A stretch of 64,000 nt of DNA from assembly GCA_029232285.1 (NCBI GenBank), contig JAOXFI010000009.1, forward strand, positions 1-64,000. The letters are read 5' to 3'. This DNA comes from Agmasoma carcini (nom. nud.) (lineage: Eukaryota; Microsporidia; Thelohaniidae). The notes beneath the pieces are model-generated. The model made no database searches. It saw nothing but the letters and a program-made list of their open reading frames with translations, and had not been told where the DNA came from. This document shows positions 11,236 through 20,364 of this stretch, piece after piece; within the stretch, counting starts at the first letter, position 1; every line of letters starts with the position of its first letter. The position numbers were made by a program, and so were the translations under genes.

Positions 11236-12576
11236 CTAACTCAAAAGATTCAACTGAATCTCAAAGACATCATCCCAATATTCTTCAAAAAATTCCAAGA
11301 TACGCTTACATGAATATTCCTTTGCTTCAGCTTTGGTTTTGAAATATCGAGAAGTAAATTTTATCTTACAAAACGTAGCAACACAAATATAAACATCATT
11401 TTCCTTACTGATCTCACAAATAGGATGTCTTAAACTATAAAAATCACATATTGATTTAACTATGTAATAATTCTCAAGTGGATGCTCGTTAACGGTTCTC
11501 TTTATTTTATAAATAACGTTTTTATCTTTTTTACTCCATAATTCTTTAAATTTATCAATTGTAGAATTTGTTTCTGAAATATCGTCATCTATTTTATCTG
11601 TCTCATGATCTTCTAACTTTAAACTATCACTATAGCATTCTTTAAAGTTATCAAAGCTATCAGCACATTTTTTAATTTCGTTAAGCAGAGCCTTTGTTGG
11701 TTCATCAACACTATTTGAATCTAGTCTACTTATCATTGATAACACTTCCTCTTGTAACATTGAAATCTTCATGTTTTCATCTTCTTCAACAATCATAGAT
11801 GGACTAGATACATTTGAACGTGATTGAATGTCTTCCTTTACCACTTCAACATTATTTATTGTATTCAAAAGATCTAAATTTTCAATTTTTACTTTCTTAA
11901 TATCAACTATATCATCCTTAAAGATGTCATCATTATTTATAAACCAATTTTTATCTTCTTCCATTCCTAATTTTTCAGTATTTTGTGATACAATTTCACA
12001 ATTATTCTCTTCTTTATCAACATCAACTTGTTCTAAACCAAATATTTGTGCTTGCTCTTTAAGATATAAATTTTCAATATAGCTATCATCTTTGATACAA
12101 CAGTCCTTATTTTTCTCATTGTTATACTCATTTTGATTTAAATTGGTACTATCTTGTACTGTAGAGTCATTTAATACATCTTCAGTATTATTATAGTTTT
12201 TTTTGATGGCACCCCCTGTGGTGTTAATACACTGCATTTGATCAGCAGTGAAGTTTTCCCTTATCTTTGACTTTCTTATATGGTCTATTTCGTTCAATTT
12301 TGTATTTTTTAGTTCATTAATGTATGATTGCTTTAACTTTTCCATATTTTCTCTCTTTTCTGAGTCTCTTTGTATAGCAAAAATTTCATCAATTTTAAGC
12401 AAAATCTCGATACCCTTTGAAAAAAGCATATCCTTAGTACCATCAAGCTGCGTAACGTTGGCATCGATTGTTATACTGAAATCCATAAACTTTAATGACA
12501 AAGGTTCATCCATAAATGTGTATTGATACGCACTAGGGAACTTCCTTCTCAAAATGCTTCTAAAGCTATCTTCCAT
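11236..12576 (-). CDS. Unrecognised protein with a C-terminal dsRNA-binding-like domain
   Basis: A 446-residue protein. The first 60 residues are ordered, residues about 85-330 are acidic, Asn-rich and low in complexity (likely disordered), and the last ~85 residues look folded. That tail (ICDFYSLRHPICEI, then YICVATFCKIKFTS, then KTKAEAKEYSCKRILEFFEE) has the alpha-beta-beta-beta-alpha pattern of a double-stranded RNA-binding motif: short helix, two strands with alternating hydrophobics, then a helix opening with K-x-EAK. No nuclease or helicase domain is visible. The ATG follows AAAAAAATTTGTTGTTATT, a weak version of the local start box. It lies about 40 bp downstream of eL39 on the same strand. 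The domain call is a pattern inference; the function is unknown. Confidence 0.6.
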   Translation of the reverse strand: MEDSFRSILRRKFPSAYQYTFMDEPLSLKFMDFSITIDANVTQLDGTKDMLFSKGIEILLKIDEIFAIQRDSEKRENMEKLKQSYINELKNTKLNEIDHIRKSKIRENFTADQMQCINTTGGAIKKNYNNTEDVLNDSTVQDSTNLNQNEYNNEKNKDCCIKDDSYIENLYLKEQAQIFGLEQVDVDKEENNCEIVSQNTEKLGMEEDKNWFINNDDIFKDDIVDIKKVKIENLDLLNTINNVEVVKEDIQSRSNVSSPSMIVEEDENMKISMLQEEVLSMISRLDSNSVDEPTKALLNEIKKCADSFDNFKECYSDSLKLEDHETDKIDDDISETNSTIDKFKELWSKKDKNVIYKIKRTVNEHPLENYYIVKSICDFYSLRHPICEISKENDVYICVATFCKIKFTSRYFKTKAEAKEYSCKRILEFFEEYWDDVFEIQLNLLS

Positions 12577-12615
12577 AATAACAACAAATTTTTTTAAAAA
12601 ATATATAATAATAGT

Positions 12616-12764
12616 TTAATGAATCTTCAAAGTTCTTGCTCTCCAGTGTCTTCTTGCTCTGTTGTAGCCTCTTTCTCTAAGCCTGTTCTGAGGTGTTGGT
12701 CGATTAGATTTTAAAGCCTTTCTTAACTTCGTCTTCACTACTAAATTCTTACGTGAACCCATTG
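12616..12764 (-). CDS. RPL39: Ribosomal protein eL39 (frame broken in an A-run)
   Basis: The ATG at 12764 follows AAAAAATTCTCCCA and opens MGSRKNLVVKTKLRK. The frame is then lost within the five-T run at 12719-12723 (A5 on the coding strand), and the next frame gives ALKSNRPTPQNRL...RARRHWRARTLKIH to a TAA at 12616. Both parts align without a gap to eL39 (yeast: KMAKAKKQNRPLPQ and KRRNWRRTK). eL39 is a 50-residue basic protein lining the peptide exit tunnel of the large subunit. One more A in the run would join the halves and give about 49 residues. As eL39 is essential, a sequencing deficit is the simplest explanation; transcriptional slippage is possible. I considered an intron (there is a GTAAG near the start) but the upstream residues already match eL39. 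Confidence 0.85.
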
Positions 12765-13337
12765 GGAGAATTTTTTAAAAAAATTTTTTCTTTCTAACTT
12801 TTACTCTTGATAATAGTGAAAACAATAATCAATGTTTTTAGCTAATAGTACAATAAATTACGACATGTTCATATTTTGATATTTTATGTTAAATCAGACA
12901 CATATCGAATATTAAATTAATCAGAAATGAATATTTGGTTATTTAATCTTAATTTTTATAATATCACTCTGAGTTAGATATAAAATTATCACTATAGCAC
13001 ATATACCTATATCATTAAAAATAATAACAATTATATGTTAAATAACCATTTTTTGATATTTTCATTATTTTAGATAATTTAAGACAAACCTGCATAATAT
13101 ACAATCACGTACACATAAATATTCTCATATGAACCATAATAACCCTCACTTCAATATTATTACGTATATAATAGTTTGCTAATAATTTAACTATAAGATT
13201 CAATATAAATAATTTATTATGTACTTGATGATCAATAATTAGAAAAATAAACAAATTTTTTCAAAATTATCGTTTTTTTGTTCTAAAATATTTGATAAAA
13301 GAAATTTAATCTTTTACTATTTTTTATTTAATATATT
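12765..13337. other. AT-rich spacer between eL39 and NOB1
   Basis: About 570 bp with no open frame of note, no RNA gene and no repeat that I can see. Confidence 0.4.
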
Positions 13338-13997
13338 TTAAAAGGGTTGCCTACTCTTCTGTTCATGTAAATACTTTTTATATCGTCTGTCGTCTGGTGA
13401 TAAGATTTCTTTACCTTTATTATCTTTTATAACAACAGGCTTAACTTTGAAACCTTTCTTTAGCAATGGTATATCATTTCCTTTCTTAGTAGTCACTACT
13501 GAAACTCTAGTGATCGTTGTATATCCACATTCTTTACAGAAATCTAACTTATTATCGTACATCTTAAAGCAGCTGTAGCATCTATACCTAAAAGTACGCT
13601 CTTGAAATTCTTTCTTTTGAATTAAGTCACACTTAACCAAGGCCTGCTTAAGACCATTGTCAGTTGTCATACATTTAACCTCTTTCGTCTCACCTTTATC
13701 ACCAGGACCAACCCATTTCATTCCAAACTCTTCATAAACCTCTAATGTAAGTGCTACTACTTCAATATCAGTATTACTTAGTCCTAAATTATGACTTTCT
13801 ATGATCTTAATAACTTCATTAATACTTTTAGCTGTTGGCTCTCTAATTTCTATCAATCCTGCATATGCACTAAGATATACTCTAGATTCCTCGTCTAATA
13901 TTTCATTGATCACTGATGATGTCACAAACATCTTATCCACGTTTTTTAAGTATATTTCTCTTTTAATTATACTTCCAGCATCTAAAATTAAGAACAT
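13338..13997 (-). CDS. NOB1: NOB1, PIN-domain endonuclease of 40S maturation
   Basis: Nob1 cleaves 20S pre-rRNA at site D to make the 3' end of 18S rRNA in late pre-40S particles. The 219-residue protein starts FLILDAGSIIKR, the PIN-domain first strand with its acidic residue. LSNTDIEVVALTLE and MTTDNGLKQAL carry further acidic active-site residues. A zinc ribbon follows at about 140-163: YRCYSCFKMY, then FCKECGY (C-x2-C and C-x2-C). The C-terminal NDIPLLKKGFKVKP and SPDDRRYKKYLHEQ match conserved Nob1 tail blocks. It is about half the length of yeast Nob1 (459), the usual microsporidian trimming. The start follows ATAAAAAATTACC. It is divergently arranged with NOC3, 68 bp away. Confidence 0.93.
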   Translation of the reverse strand: MFLILDAGSIIKREIYLKNVDKMFVTSSVINEILDEESRVYLSAYAGLIEIREPTAKSINEVIKIIESHNLGLSNTDIEVVALTLEVYEEFGMKWVGPGDKGETKEVKCMTTDNGLKQALVKCDLIQKKEFQERTFRYRCYSCFKMYDNKLDFCKECGYTTITRVSVVTTKKGNDIPLLKKGFKVKPVVIKDNKGKEILSPDDRRYKKYLHEQKSRQPF

Positions 13998-14065
13998 GGT
14001 AATTTTTTATAATTTCAAAAAATGAGAAAATACTAAATTTTAAAATTTTTATAAAATTTTATTCC
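13998..14065. promoter_or_regulatory. 68-bp shared promoter of NOB1 and NOC3
   Basis: The only DNA between the two divergent ATGs. Each side has its own start box: AAAAAATTACC before NOB1 on the minus strand, and AAAATTTTATTCC before NOC3. Any promoter elements must lie here or inside coding sequence, so the two ribosome-biogenesis genes are likely to be expressed together. Confidence 0.6.
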
Positions 14066-15403
14066 ATGGAGAATTTGCGAAAAGAAGTGGCTTCAAAATG
14101 TATAGAAACAATCAATAATCCAGAAAATAACATCACAAACTTGGATGAAGTCCTTAAGTGTGACAAAATAGAGCTTATAACACCAGCTCTAGCTAAAGTA
14201 TTTATGAATATTGCTCCATTATACAAAATTAGAATGATTGGTGGAAAAGCAAAATATAAAAATGAAAACTTAGACTTAACTAAATTTGACAGACAATTGA
14301 TTAATTATTATAATAGATATATAAAAATGATATGTAATAGTACCATACCAGAAAGTTACAAGGCTGCTTGTGAGCTGCTTAAATCGCTTGATCACTTTAA
14401 TTTTGCTGATCGTCTAGTCTCAAAAGTTCTTATAGGGACGACTAAAGGTTCTGTACTAGGTAAGATGTGTTCAGATACTCTTGTTGATAGAATTATTAAT
14501 GATAATAACGGTGATGTTGTGTTTATGATTATTAATCAGTGTTTGGATTATAAATATTCTTATGAAGTTATAGAGGCATTGGTCAAATCAAAATATTTGG
14601 ATAGATGTATTGAGATTAGATATGAGAAGGTTCATAAATATGATAAAGATAAGAGAAAATATTATAAGGAGAAGGCTAATAAGGAAGATAAGAAGTTTTT
14701 TAATAGAAATGCTAATATATCGAAAAGTTATAGAAAAGGAGAGAAAGAAAGATTAATCAAGGAAAAAGAAACTAAGACTGAAGAAGAAGAGGTTTTAGGT
14801 AAATTTGATGAAAAGAATTATGTTAAAACTATAAATGCGCTTCAAAGGCTTTATTTTACGATATTAAAATACAAAATGGTGTCTTATTATAAATATACCT
14901 TTGAGGGTATTAGAAAATATCGAACTCTGATAAGAGAAGAATTCAGGGAAGGTCTTTTTGTTCTACTTAATGACACACTGTGCTCTGAATGTCCAAAGAC
15001 ACAATTACAGGGGATGATTACCCTCTTAGTTATGTATGGTGAGAAGGGATATGATTTTAAGAATATTATAAATCAATTATTCAAAATATTATCACCCTTC
15101 AACCTGAACATTGATATTGCTGATTTTGAAGTTATTTTTGAAATATTGTATAAATTGTTTATAGAAGATAGTCAATCTGAAATCAGAGTCAATGTATTTG
15201 CTAAAAGGCTTCTTCTATTGAGAAGTGTTAGATTTGTTGATGGGATGAATCAATTCCTAAAAAAGCTCTATTTAAAATACGATATAAACTTTGAAGATAA
15301 CGAATTTAGGATGACCGGTTTGAACGAATGTGCTATTGATGATGTTGATCTAATGGTTCAAAAGCCATTTTTTGAATATCAATTGTTTAAGAAAACTCTT
15401 TAA
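14066..15403 (+). CDS. NOC3: NOC3-like nucleolar complex protein
   Basis: Noc3 partners Noc2 in nucleolar export of pre-60S particles and has been tied to replication licensing in yeast. Residues 38-60 read PALAKVFMNIAPLYKIRMI, close to the Noc3 block LLAVFKDIIPSYKIR, followed by a helix KFDRQLINYYNRYIKMI equivalent to the family's Y---YL helix. A lysine-rich insert covers about 185-245. The C-terminal half (FEGIRKYRTLIREEFREGLF; LFKILSPFNLNID) follows the CBF/Mak21-type region. At 445 residues it is shorter than yeast Noc3 (663). The ATG follows ATAAAATTTTATTCC. Noc4 and Mak21 share the C-terminal fold, but the VFKDI-like block points to Noc3. Confidence 0.82.
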   Translation: MENLRKEVASKCIETINNPENNITNLDEVLKCDKIELITPALAKVFMNIAPLYKIRMIGGKAKYKNENLDLTKFDRQLINYYNRYIKMICNSTIPESYKAACELLKSLDHFNFADRLVSKVLIGTTKGSVLGKMCSDTLVDRIINDNNGDVVFMIINQCLDYKYSYEVIEALVKSKYLDRCIEIRYEKVHKYDKDKRKYYKEKANKEDKKFFNRNANISKSYRKGEKERLIKEKETKTEEEEVLGKFDEKNYVKTINALQRLYFTILKYKMVSYYKYTFEGIRKYRTLIREEFREGLFVLLNDTLCSECPKTQLQGMITLLVMYGEKGYDFKNIINQLFKILSPFNLNIDIADFEVIFEILYKLFIEDSQSEIRVNVFAKRLLLLRSVRFVDGMNQFLKKLYLKYDINFEDNEFRMTGLNECAIDDVDLMVQKPFFEYQLFKKTL

Positions 15404-16267
15404 CTACGAAAATTAAATTATTTAAGTTTTTTTAAGGATTTTATTGTATGATTAAAAATGTACATATTTTATATAATAGCCTTTGAGCATATAACAATAT
15501 TTTTTTAAATAAATATAAACCACTGAATTATTGCTAGAAATGATACAATTGATCATGTGATTAAAGTAGAAGAAACTTTAAATGAATTAAAAATATGTAA
15601 ATGATTTGTGATAGGTCGGATCTCTACGTGGAAACAATTGATTTACAAAGGTTAGTACATGAATGATTAGAATAACCTTGTTCACTCTGGGAAACTAGTT
15701 TGCTGTCGATAGACAGGCACCTTCTCTCCTCTTAAAGATATAAGTTGGTGTGCGTAGTAATAGCACTAAGTTAGTTATAGTATATAATGGTCCCTTTAAA
15801 GGTGTCTTTAAAATCTTACTGTCACCATGGCAATCAAGTTTTTTTTACTGATTCACGATAATTGTATGGACTATCCCCCGCTGTCCGTCCCTTATACGTT
15901 TTATTTTCTAGTTCGGCTGTTTCTCGTCTTGTAAGCTGACTGATACTCCAATATTCTATGTTGAAGCGTTAAATAAGCAAAGAGATTTCCAATCCTTACT
16001 ACTTATGACCGTTTGTGATTTTTCATACTTTTTATTTAAAAACCATATTGGATAAATAAAAATATTATTTTTCATCAATGATGTACATATTTATTATGGT
16101 TTATTTACTAATCAAATGTATATTTTATGATTTAATTTATTAAATAACTGCCTTGAATTCATAAGTCAAAGATAATGTATAATAAGAGTTAATCAATATA
16201 TGAAATTTACCGTTTTAACATTATATTAAATTACCTGTGCACATTAAACTTGTATTGAAGTTCTATT
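15404..16267. other. Spacer with dispersed repeat copy A
   Basis: The stretch from about 15610 to 15990 is a copy of a repeat found twice more in the window (separate entry). The remainder is AT-rich and featureless. Confidence 0.5.
15610..16010 (+). repeat. Dispersed repeat, copy A (candidate solo LTR)
   Basis: Blocks shared with the copies near 23750 (reverse) and 61350 (forward), in order: GGATCTCTACGTGG, GGGAAACTAGTTTG, GATATAAG, AGCACTAAG, TATAGTATA, GTCACCATGGCAATCAAG, TGTATGGACTAT and GTTCGGC. The copies are clearly diverged. A TATAAG followed by a transcribed-looking tail is compatible with an LTR promoter, but I found no paired copy, primer site or coding region, so the nature is open; a non-coding RNA family is an alternative. 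Confidence 0.65.
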
Positions 16268-16342
16268 ATGTTTAATTTTATATATTTTAGCTTATCATAT
16301 AAATAGACAAATGATAAGCTAAAAATATATAAAATTAAACAT
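16268..16342. repeat. 75-bp hairpin (MITE-like inverted repeat)
   Basis: Left arm 16268-16298 and right arm 16311-16342 are reverse complements except for one extra T in a T-run, around a 12-base loop. The arms begin ATGTTTAATTTTATATATTT and meet at TTATCAT/ATGATAA. It sits about 125 bp upstream of the proteasome gene ATG. Confidence 0.8.
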
Positions 16343-16468
16343 CTAAAGCTTATATTATGTATATCTAAAATTTCAATATACAATATCTTATCCTTTATTA
16401 AACTTACTAAAATATTAATTCAACTTATTTTTCTGATAAATTTTATTTGTCTAACAAAAAAATTTACC

Positions 16469-17200
16469 ATGGCATTACTTGATTTTGGAAACATTTATAA
16501 CTCTTCAGGACTTATTGATCAAATAGGTTATGCTCAGAAGAGAGTCAATAAGAGTGACACCGTTGTTGCCCTTAGAAGCAAATACGGTGCTGTGATCGTT
16601 GCTGAGAAGGCAAAACCTGGCAAATTGGCCATTTCAGAAAGCGACAAAAGAATTGAAAAAATAACAAACAATACTTTTATATCATACAGTGGTATTAGTG
16701 GGGATGCTTTTTTTATAAAAAAAATAATTAAAGATTCCGTTTTTGATTATAAAAGTAAAAATTCATGTGATGTAAGTAAGCAACACCTTAAGAACACACT
16801 TTCAACTTATGTACATGAATTCACTAGACATCTTTCATCAAGAGTCATTGGTGCTGATTTTATAACAGTTTGGTATGATAAAAAAAATTTTGAGATTATA
16901 AAGACCAACTGCTCAGGTGAATCAGTTTTTTGCTATGCTGCTTCGACTGGTAAGGGGTGTAGATCAGCAGAAACATTCTTGGAGAGTATTGATTTTAGCA
17001 GTATGGATGTTGATTCACTGGTTGATGCAGGAATAAAGGCTGTCTTAGGTAGTCATAATGATGCAAGCAATGCTGATGTTGATCTTGAGGTTGTCTATGT
17101 AGATTATAATGAACTTAAAATAACTAGGATTGACCCTGAGGAGGTATCTGTATGTAGGCAACACATTGAAAACAATTACTTTAATGATGAAGCTGAATAA
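16469..17200 (+). CDS. 20S proteasome alpha subunit, probably alpha7 (PSMA3/Pre10 type)
   Basis: The 243-residue protein carries a degenerate alpha-subunit N-terminal signature (YNSSGLIDQIGYAQKRV where the family has F(S)P-G---Q-EYA), then strand GAVIVAEKAKPGKL and KRIEKI. The block QHLKNTLSTYVHEFTRH and CYAASTGKGCRSAETFLE matches alpha subunits; the GKGxQxAKTExE-like form and overall spacing best fit alpha7, with alpha3 as the alternative. Alpha subunits form the gated outer rings of the 20S core and lack the N-terminal catalytic Thr. The ATG follows AAAATTTACC directly. The C-terminal acidic tail (NDEAE) suits alpha7. Confidence 0.75.
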   Translation: MALLDFGNIYNSSGLIDQIGYAQKRVNKSDTVVALRSKYGAVIVAEKAKPGKLAISESDKRIEKITNNTFISYSGISGDAFFIKKIIKDSVFDYKSKNSCDVSKQHLKNTLSTYVHEFTRHLSSRVIGADFITVWYDKKNFEIIKTNCSGESVFCYAASTGKGCRSAETFLESIDFSSMDVDSLVDAGIKAVLGSHNDASNADVDLEVVYVDYNELKITRIDPEEVSVCRQHIENNYFNDEAE

Positions 17201-17667
17201 AATTTATAGTAGGGTTTTTTATACAAATTTTGGGTTATTATTTTTTGTTTAAATCTAATTTATTCATGTTTCGTCACCATTGGGGTATAACATTTTCGGA
17301 TATTTATACCTGTCAATATATCAAATGTCTTAATATATTTCAAAAATTTTTATTAAAATTTATATAAAAAAACTGTTGTAGTCTGTGTTTGAGGGGAATT
17401 CAGTAAATATATCATAACATATCTTGACAGGTTTGAAACTATTTAAGAAGTTTTAACCCTTACAGACAATGGTCAGCGAGCAGACAAATAGGATAAATAA
17501 ACACTTTGAAACTACTTACAACAAAAACAACCATCAATACTAAAGAATAGTAAATTTTCATATAAAAAACAATTTTACAAATTTTACAAAATAACATCAA
17601 TACTAAAGACTAGTAAATTTTCATATAAAAATATTTTCTCAAAAATTTCAATTTCTTATCGTGATAT
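17201..17667. repeat. Spacer with a 63-bp tandem duplication
   Basis: CATCAATACTAAAG-A-TAGTAAATTTTCATATAAAA occurs at 17532 and again at 17595 (63-bp offset), just downstream of the minus-strand gene. The rest is AT-rich without a gene. Confidence 0.6.
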
Positions 17668-18972
17668 TTATTCAAATTTAAGTTCCCTTTTGCTACTAAA
17701 AGAATCTAAACCTTTGGTTTGTTTACCAACACGTGCACTAAACGGTGAAAATGATTGACCTGGTTTTTCCTGTAAAAAAGGGGCTTCTCCAACAATTCCC
17801 ATCTTTATTTTTGAGCTACCATCGCTGTATCTAAACTTAAAAATGTTGTTATAGTCTCTAAAATTATATTTACAATTCATTGATGAAGATTTTGTTAGAC
17901 ATCCAAAGGTTGATGGAAAAGAATGTACAAAATATGACCCATAAATTGAAGAAAGCAATATATCTTGGTCTTCAATCTCAAATTTCCATTCCAATTTTGT
18001 TTTCATGAAAAATTCCAACTTTTTTGGTGAATCTTTTCTATTAAGCAAGCTCCTTGCAGCACAATAAAGCTGAACCTTGTGATCATAGCATTTCGTCAGT
18101 ATAAAATTATTTTCTAAGTTCATGAACAAGTCTATAGCAAATATTCGTGATCCTTCATCACAAGTGAACAAACCAGCATTCACCATATCTATAATAGCAC
18201 TGAGATGTGAATCAGCTTGATCTATGAACCTATCTATGAACTCATCAGTCAATTCGTATATTTTCTTTGTTCTAACTGAACAGAATACTTCTATAATATA
18301 CAACCTTACTAAGTTTTGTTTCAAAGTCTTACCATATTCTAAATATCCAAAATTTACATCCAATCCTAGATAAAACTTAAGAAATTCATAAAAGCTTCTT
18401 ATTCTGATTTTTGATTGAAAAAGAATGAAAAAAGCAAATCTTCTTATGATAAAATTGTCTAAATCTTTCAGTCCGAAAATGATTTGAAAATTTTTTATAA
18501 AAGTTAATTTTTCGCCCATTTTATCTATGAAGACACTTAAGAACTCTTCATAGTCAGATCTTCTTACAGAAAAGAAGCTTTTACGTTCTAAAACGCCCTG
18601 ATCCATAAATAATAAGGTTGATATGATAGATTTCTTTTTGTTGTCTCTATACTTATCCACACATATGGAATGCAAGTCTGATGACCATAATAATTCATTT
18701 AGGTCTTCCGTTATGTTTGTAGAAGCTTCTTCCATCACTTCTGTTGTGTCTAGGTCAATACCTTGTTCATTTGTTGAAGGCTCACTCATTCCAGGAAAGG
18801 TATGATTTTTTTTCAAGTCATTTAAAATTTCAACATTTGATGTTTTAGAGGTTAATTTTTCTGTAGTTTGTCTTGTTGTGTTGGGTGTGTCATTTATTGT
18901 AATATCATCTTCTATTTTAATCTTTTTAACAGAATCTTTGTGATCTTCGGTTACCTTCATGCTTTGTTTCAT
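17668..18972 (-). CDS. Unrecognised helical protein
   Basis: I do not recognise this 434-residue protein. Residues 1-100 are charged, Thr/Ser-rich and probably disordered, with a possible nuclear signal SVKKIKIEDD. Residues about 110-330 are helix after helix with regularly spaced hydrophobics (NFIIRRFAFFILFQSKIRIR; EFIDRFIDQADSHLSAIIDM), like a HEAT or ARM-type stack. The C terminus (PFSARVGKQTKG) is basic. Possible families include mRNA 3'-end or nuclear-export scaffolds, but no diagnostic motif is visible. The ATG is preceded by AAAAATAGGGGTAAT, with GGGG in place of the usual CCC; a second ATG lies 12 nt downstream. Confidence 0.75.
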   Translation of the reverse strand: MKQSMKVTEDHKDSVKKIKIEDDITINDTPNTTRQTTEKLTSKTSNVEILNDLKKNHTFPGMSEPSTNEQGIDLDTTEVMEEASTNITEDLNELLWSSDLHSICVDKYRDNKKKSIISTLLFMDQGVLERKSFFSVRRSDYEEFLSVFIDKMGEKLTFIKNFQIIFGLKDLDNFIIRRFAFFILFQSKIRIRSFYEFLKFYLGLDVNFGYLEYGKTLKQNLVRLYIIEVFCSVRTKKIYELTDEFIDRFIDQADSHLSAIIDMVNAGLFTCDEGSRIFAIDLFMNLENNFILTKCYDHKVQLYCAARSLLNRKDSPKKLEFFMKTKLEWKFEIEDQDILLSSIYGSYFVHSFPSTFGCLTKSSSMNCKYNFRDYNNIFKFRYSDGSSKIKMGIVGEAPFLQEKPGQSFSPFSARVGKQTKGLDSFSSKRELKFE

Positions 18973-19392
18973 ATTACCCCTATTTTTTATTTATTTGATG
19001 ATTGACCAATAACAAAAGGTTTTATTTATAAACAAAATTGTAAGTTACGATATTAAAATTTGTATATTTTTATATTATGATACATAAAAGTATGTAAAAT
19101 TACACAATTTTTACAAGACTTGACTTTAACTTTAAAATATTTTTATAAAAATTTAATATTAAAAGGCTCATAAATTAAAATATTTTACAAAGGCTTGATT
19201 TTAATTTTAAAATATTTTTATAAAAATTTAATATTAAAAGGCTCATAACGTAAAATATTTTTATAAAAATTAATATTTATTACTTTTGTACTTATATAAA
19301 ACAATCTAAGTCATATATCATTGAATTCCATCCATTTTTCATCATATCCTGTCATATATAAAATTATTCATAAAAATAAAACAATTATTATT
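18973..19392. repeat. Spacer with a 75-bp tandem duplication
   Basis: TTTAAAATATTTTTATAAAA followed by ATTTAATATTAAAAGGCTCATAA occurs at 19131 and again at 19206, an offset of 75 bp, with a partial third unit after about 19250. No gene. Confidence 0.65.
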
Positions 19393-20364
19393 TTATTTTA
19401 TATTTCCACCAAGAGGAACATCAGATCTCTTCTTTTTAGTATTTTTAGTCAATTTTTTACTGCTCTTATCTTGCTTAAAGCCTGAAATATCATGATGTGT
19501 ATCATCTGAAATATCAAACTCATCCTCCCTCTCACTATATACCTTAAAATCATTAACAATGGTAAAAGGTACAATATAAGGATTTTTAATAGCAAATACC
19601 CTAAAAATACACTTATCCATCGTCAAAAGGTACTTTTTATTGCTAAAATACTCAAAAAACTCACAGCTTGTCTTAAAAATAGTTGTATCTCCATTCTTAC
19701 AAGATATTCTCACCATATTCCTATTTTTATCAAATAATATAAGATAGTCTTCTATGTTAAGAACCTTAGTAAAAGATCTTTGTGATGGATGCGAATCCAA
19801 ATAAACATTCAAATCATGTCCAACTACTCTTTTATCCATCATTAGATAGACTTTTCTATTTCTTATAGAAACACTCAAATTTTTTGAATCCTTATTAAAT
19901 TTACCACGATAAACTTTTTTAGAAAATTTTCTATAAATTGAAAAGCTTCTTTTGTAATACAAAACCAAATATTTTTCATTGTTGATTATCTCGTAGTGTC
20001 TTATTTTCTTAATTCTTAGATTATTAGGCTTTCCAAATATAGCCTTACCATCCTTTAGGTAGATGTGCTTGTTATCACTTAATATAAATACATTTTTAAG
20101 ATTCTCCATAGATAGGACGCTCCTAACCTTAAAATTTATCTTATCAAGCACTAAAAATATATTTTTGTAGAAAATGTACAACCTATTTGAAAAGAATTGC
20201 ATGTTGATAATACCTTCAGTACAGGTAAATTCAGTTGTGGTGCATGTTTTAAAGTCTAAAACTGCAAAACTAGGTTGTTCATCGTCATAAAGTACAACTC
20301 TATTGCATTTCTGATCAGCAATGAAACTTTTGTAGTCACTCTTAAGTTTTAGGATGATATCCAT
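19393..20364 (-). CDS. Unrecognised beta-propeller-like protein
   Basis: This 323-residue protein has no motif I can name. Residues 1-270 alternate short hydrophobic strands and turns (NRVVLYDDEQPSFAVLDF; NRLYIFYKNIFLVLDK; RKVYLMMDKRVVGHDLNVYL), the rhythm of a degenerate WD40 or other beta-propeller. The last 50 residues are hydrophilic and end in a lysine-rich patch (KKLTKNTKKKR), suggesting a nuclear or nucleolar place. A small-subunit processome WD protein would fit, but that is a guess. The ATG is preceded by CTAAAAATTTTC. TGACTAACTAAC-type sequence sits about 395 bp upstream on its coding strand (20753-20768). Confidence 0.75.
   Translation of the reverse strand: MDIILKLKSDYKSFIADQKCNRVVLYDDEQPSFAVLDFKTCTTTEFTCTEGIINMQFFSNRLYIFYKNIFLVLDKINFKVRSVLSMENLKNVFILSDNKHIYLKDGKAIFGKPNNLRIKKIRHYEIINNEKYLVLYYKRSFSIYRKFSKKVYRGKFNKDSKNLSVSIRNRKVYLMMDKRVVGHDLNVYLDSHPSQRSFTKVLNIEDYLILFDKNRNMVRISCKNGDTTIFKTSCEFFEYFSNKKYLLTMDKCIFRVFAIKNPYIVPFTIVNDFKVYSEREDEFDISDDTHHDISGFKQDKSSKKLTKNTKKKRSDVPLGGNIK

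Noticed and set aside
12740..12764. Short intron in eL39 (GTAAG near the start)
   Set aside because: The residues read through the GTAAG already match the eL39 N terminus, and the nearest possible 3' sites give introns too short; a run-length change explains the break better.
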